Below, piece by piece: positions 62,107 to 64,000 of a stretch of DNA of 64,000 nucleotides. Numbering within the stretch: position 1 is the first letter of the stretch; each line of letters begins with the position of its first letter. The notes below the pieces were generated by a model. That model was not told where the DNA came from, ran no database searches, and saw only the letters and a list, made by a program, of their open reading frames with translations. A program made the position numbers and the translations under genes. This DNA is from Nitrospira_D sp019636945 (GTDB lineage Bacteria > Nitrospirota > Nitrospiria > Nitrospirales > Nitrospiraceae): NCBI RefSeq assembly GCF_047338595.1, contig NZ_JBLFBO010000001.1, forward strand, positions 310,001 through 374,000, in the 5' to 3' direction.

Positions 62107-63816
62107 ATGGGAGAATACGCACTCCTCTATATTCTCTTTGCTCCGTTCGTGGGGGCGCTCGCGTTAATTTTTGTGTCCAATCGGCAACCGACGCTGGTGC
62201 GGGGGATTGCTGCGAGTGCAGCGTTTGTCTCGCTGGTCGCCTCGCTCTACATTTTCTATGGGTACGATCCGGTCCAAGGCGGCTTTCAGTTCGTCCAAAA
62301 GTTTGCCTGGTCGAAGGAATTGGGTATTGCGTTGTACCTGGGGGTGGACGGGATCGGGACCCCGTTGGTGTTGGCTTCGTCCATCCTCCTGTTCGCCGGG
62401 ATCTTCGTGTCCTGGCACATCAAGGATCGGGCGAAGGAGTTCTATATCTGGCTGCTGATCTTGGCGGCCGCCACCATCGGCGTGTTCATGTCACTCGACC
62501 TCTTTTTCCTCTATTTTTTCTACGAAATGTCCGTCATTCCGATGTATTTGCTCTTGGGTATGTGGGGAAGTCATACCAAGAAATATTTGGAAATGACCGA
62601 CCCTGAGGGGTTGAAGCAGAGAGACTCGGTCGGCTTTATTTTTAATTTCGGGTCGAACAGCAAAGAGTACGCCGCGATGAAGCTGGTCCTGTTCCTCTCC
62701 GCCTTTGCCGTGGCCGCGCTCATGGGGATCTTGCTGATTTATAAGTTTTCCGGACTGAACACCTTCGATATCTTGGTGCTTCGAGAGCAAGCCAACCTCA
62801 TGAATATCCCGGTGCTCGGGACGACGCTCGACAAGATTATCTGGATCCTGGTGTTTTTTGGATTTGCATCGATTGCCCCTATCTGGCCGTTGCACTCGTG
62901 GTCACCGGTCGGCCATGCGGCGGCCCCTGCCGCAACGAGCATGCTGCATGCCGGTGTGCTGATGAAGCTCGGACACTTTTCGATTATTCGGGTGGCCTTT
63001 GAAATTCTTCCTGAGACCACCAGGGAGCTGATGCCGATCGCCGCGGTGTTGTGCATGTTCAGCATTATCTACGGCGGTTTCGTGGCGTTTTATGCAAAAG
63101 ATACGAAGTATGTGATCGGATATTCGAGCTCAAGCCACATGGGGTATGTGTTCCTCGGGATGGCGGCCTTGAATTACATTAGCCTGAGCGGAGCCGTCAT
63201 CTATATGTTTGCGCATGCGATGGCCACCGGGATGCTGTTCGCAATGGCCGGATGGGTCTATGACCAAACGCATACTCGTGACATTCCGTCGCTCGGAGGG
63301 CTCTCCAATAAGATGCCGTTCATTTCCGGCTGCTTTATTGTGGGGTGTATGGCGTCGATCGGCATGCCCGGTACCGTCAATTTCGTGGCGGAAATCATGA
63401 TCGTCGTCGGAAGTTGGAACAAGTACCCCCTTCAAGTGATCGTGGCCATGCTGGGTATTGTGTTGACCCTTGCCTACCTCTTTAAAATGATGCGAGGGTT
63501 GTTCTATGGGCCGATGAATCAAAAATACAGCCATGCGCATGACGCGGTCGGGACGGTGGATCGATTGCCGCTCCTGATGATGATCACCATCAGCATCGGA
63601 TTTGGTATTTTCCCCATGCACCTGTACGAGGTTGTCCGGTCTGGTGTGGACCCTCTGATTGCACGGATTACACACGTGGTCCCTGTCGCTGAAAGCGATG
63701 AAGGGTCAAGAAACGTGAAGGCTGCGGCCGAAATCGCGCAACCGCCTGCTATTCCAATGGTCTCACACAAGCCTATTGCGCAAGTGTCGGAAGCTTCTCG
63801 AGGAGGGCAAGAATGA
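62107..63816 (+). CDS. nuoM2: NADH-quinone oxidoreductase subunit M, second divergent copy
   Basis: A second NuoM-type antiporter subunit, 569 residues, clearly divergent from the first. Glu140 (YEMSVIPMYL), Lys287 (GVLMKLGHF) and Glu429 (FVAEIMIVVG) are kept. The transmembrane-7 lysine, Lys237 in copy 1, is replaced by Ile256 (GFASIAPIWPLHSW). The HTWLPDA motif becomes HSWSPVGH. A ~25-residue soluble insertion (about 155-185) and a ~45-residue polar tail add length. Its stop overlaps the nuoN start by 4 bp. An extra M subunit should lengthen the membrane arm and pair with the nuoL insertion. The symbol nuoM2 only marks the second copy. Confidence 0.93.
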   Translation: MGEYALLYILFAPFVGALALIFVSNRQPTLVRGIAASAAFVSLVASLYIFYGYDPVQGGFQFVQKFAWSKELGIALYLGVDGIGTPLVLASSILLFAGIFVSWHIKDRAKEFYIWLLILAAATIGVFMSLDLFFLYFFYEMSVIPMYLLLGMWGSHTKKYLEMTDPEGLKQRDSVGFIFNFGSNSKEYAAMKLVLFLSAFAVAALMGILLIYKFSGLNTFDILVLREQANLMNIPVLGTTLDKIIWILVFFGFASIAPIWPLHSWSPVGHAAAPAATSMLHAGVLMKLGHFSIIRVAFEILPETTRELMPIAAVLCMFSIIYGGFVAFYAKDTKYVIGYSSSSHMGYVFLGMAALNYISLSGAVIYMFAHAMATGMLFAMAGWVYDQTHTRDIPSLGGLSNKMPFISGCFIVGCMASIGMPGTVNFVAEIMIVVGSWNKYPLQVIVAMLGIVLTLAYLFKMMRGLFYGPMNQKYSHAHDAVGTVDRLPLLMMITISIGFGIFPMHLYEVVRSGVDPLIARITHVVPVAESDEGSRNVKAAAEIAQPPAIPMVSHKPIAQVSEASRGGQE

Positions 63817-64000
63817 ATTTTGTGCTGAACCTGTCCTTCTCTGATTTGCTTCTCTTATTGCCGGAAATCTTCCTGACTTGCTGGCTTTGTGTGGTCATCA
63901 CGGTGGACTTTGTGTCACCTCGACTACCCAAAGAACGGCTGGCCTATCTGAGCGTCGGTGGGCTGCTGGCGACTCTTGGTTGTTTGGCGTGGTTTGACGT
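63813..64000 (+). CDS. nuoN: NADH-quinone oxidoreductase subunit N (partial)
   Basis: The first ~62 codons of an antiporter-like subunit, cut by the window edge. It starts MNFVLNLSFSDLLLLLPEIF, with two hydrophobic helices and the glutamate-containing LPE motif usual at the NuoN N-terminus. The assignment rests mainly on its position after nuoM and the ATGA overlap. Confidence 0.85.
   Translation, partial: MNFVLNLSFSDLLLLLPEIFLTCWLCVVITVDFVSPRLPKERLAYLSVGGLLATLGCLAWFD

Overview
This window reads as a single chromosomal stretch of a Nitrospira-type bacterium (phylum Nitrospirota, nitrite oxidisers or relatives). The strongest pointer is the complex I operon at the right end. It carries two different nuoM genes and a nuoL with an extra ~26-residue stretch in its lateral helix, the '2M' complex I layout known from Nitrospira. 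The assignment is inferred from gene content, not from a marker-gene comparison. No rRNA, CRISPR array, prophage or insertion sequence was recognised.

Layout. 1-4.6 kb: HtrA/DegP protease, rimO-purU, and a gamma-carbonic anhydrase divergent from rimO. 4.6-11.4 kb (minus strand): a long operon trmFO-xerC-hslV-hslU-argB, followed by an M28 peptidase and a methyltransferase-like protein. 11.9-14.2 kb: tRNA-Val, two lipoproteins (one with TPRs) and a DksA-type zinc-finger regulator. 14.3-17.4 kb (minus): the dnaX-ybaB-recR replication/repair operon, SRP RNA and tRNA-Ser. 17.7-22.4 kb: tRNA-Leu, tig-clpP-clpX and a pair of PilZ-like proteins. 22.6-28.5 kb: a long TatA-type protein, an M24 peptidase, two proteins of unknown function, a class I glutamine amidotransferase and an APC amino-acid permease. 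28.7-32.8 kb (minus): HAD phosphatase, queE, pepA, nagZ. 33-46.5 kb: tRNA-Leu, then a signalling block with three multi-PAS sensor kinases (5 PAS; GAF plus 13 PAS; 5 PAS without an ATPase domain), a NarL-type regulator and a broken receiver gene. 46.5-50.9 kb: a small membrane protein, a PriA whose helicase motifs have decayed, and an OmpA-family protein. 51.4-64 kb: nuoABCD-G-IJKL-M-M2-N, running off the right edge.

How the parts work together. Most genes are housekeeping: proteolysis (HtrA, HslUV, ClpXP, peptidases), replication/repair (DnaX, YbaB, RecR, PriA, XerC), tRNA modification (TrmFO, QueE), protein export (Tat, SRP RNA) and envelope recycling (NagZ). Two regions are less ordinary. 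The nuo operon lacks nuoE, nuoF and nuoH, and its NuoG has a hydrogenase/formate-dehydrogenase-like ferredoxin region. This suggests electron exchange with something other than NADH through NuoEF, possibly ferredoxin. The kinase block shows duplication, PAS expansion and decay inside one locus.

Regulatory signals are unusually readable. Many promoters have TTGACA-like and TATAAT-like boxes separated by 16-18 bp, most often 18. Several (rimO, gamma-carbonic anhydrase, M24 peptidase) place the predicted transcription start 1-3 nt before the ATG, so their mRNAs are probably leaderless.
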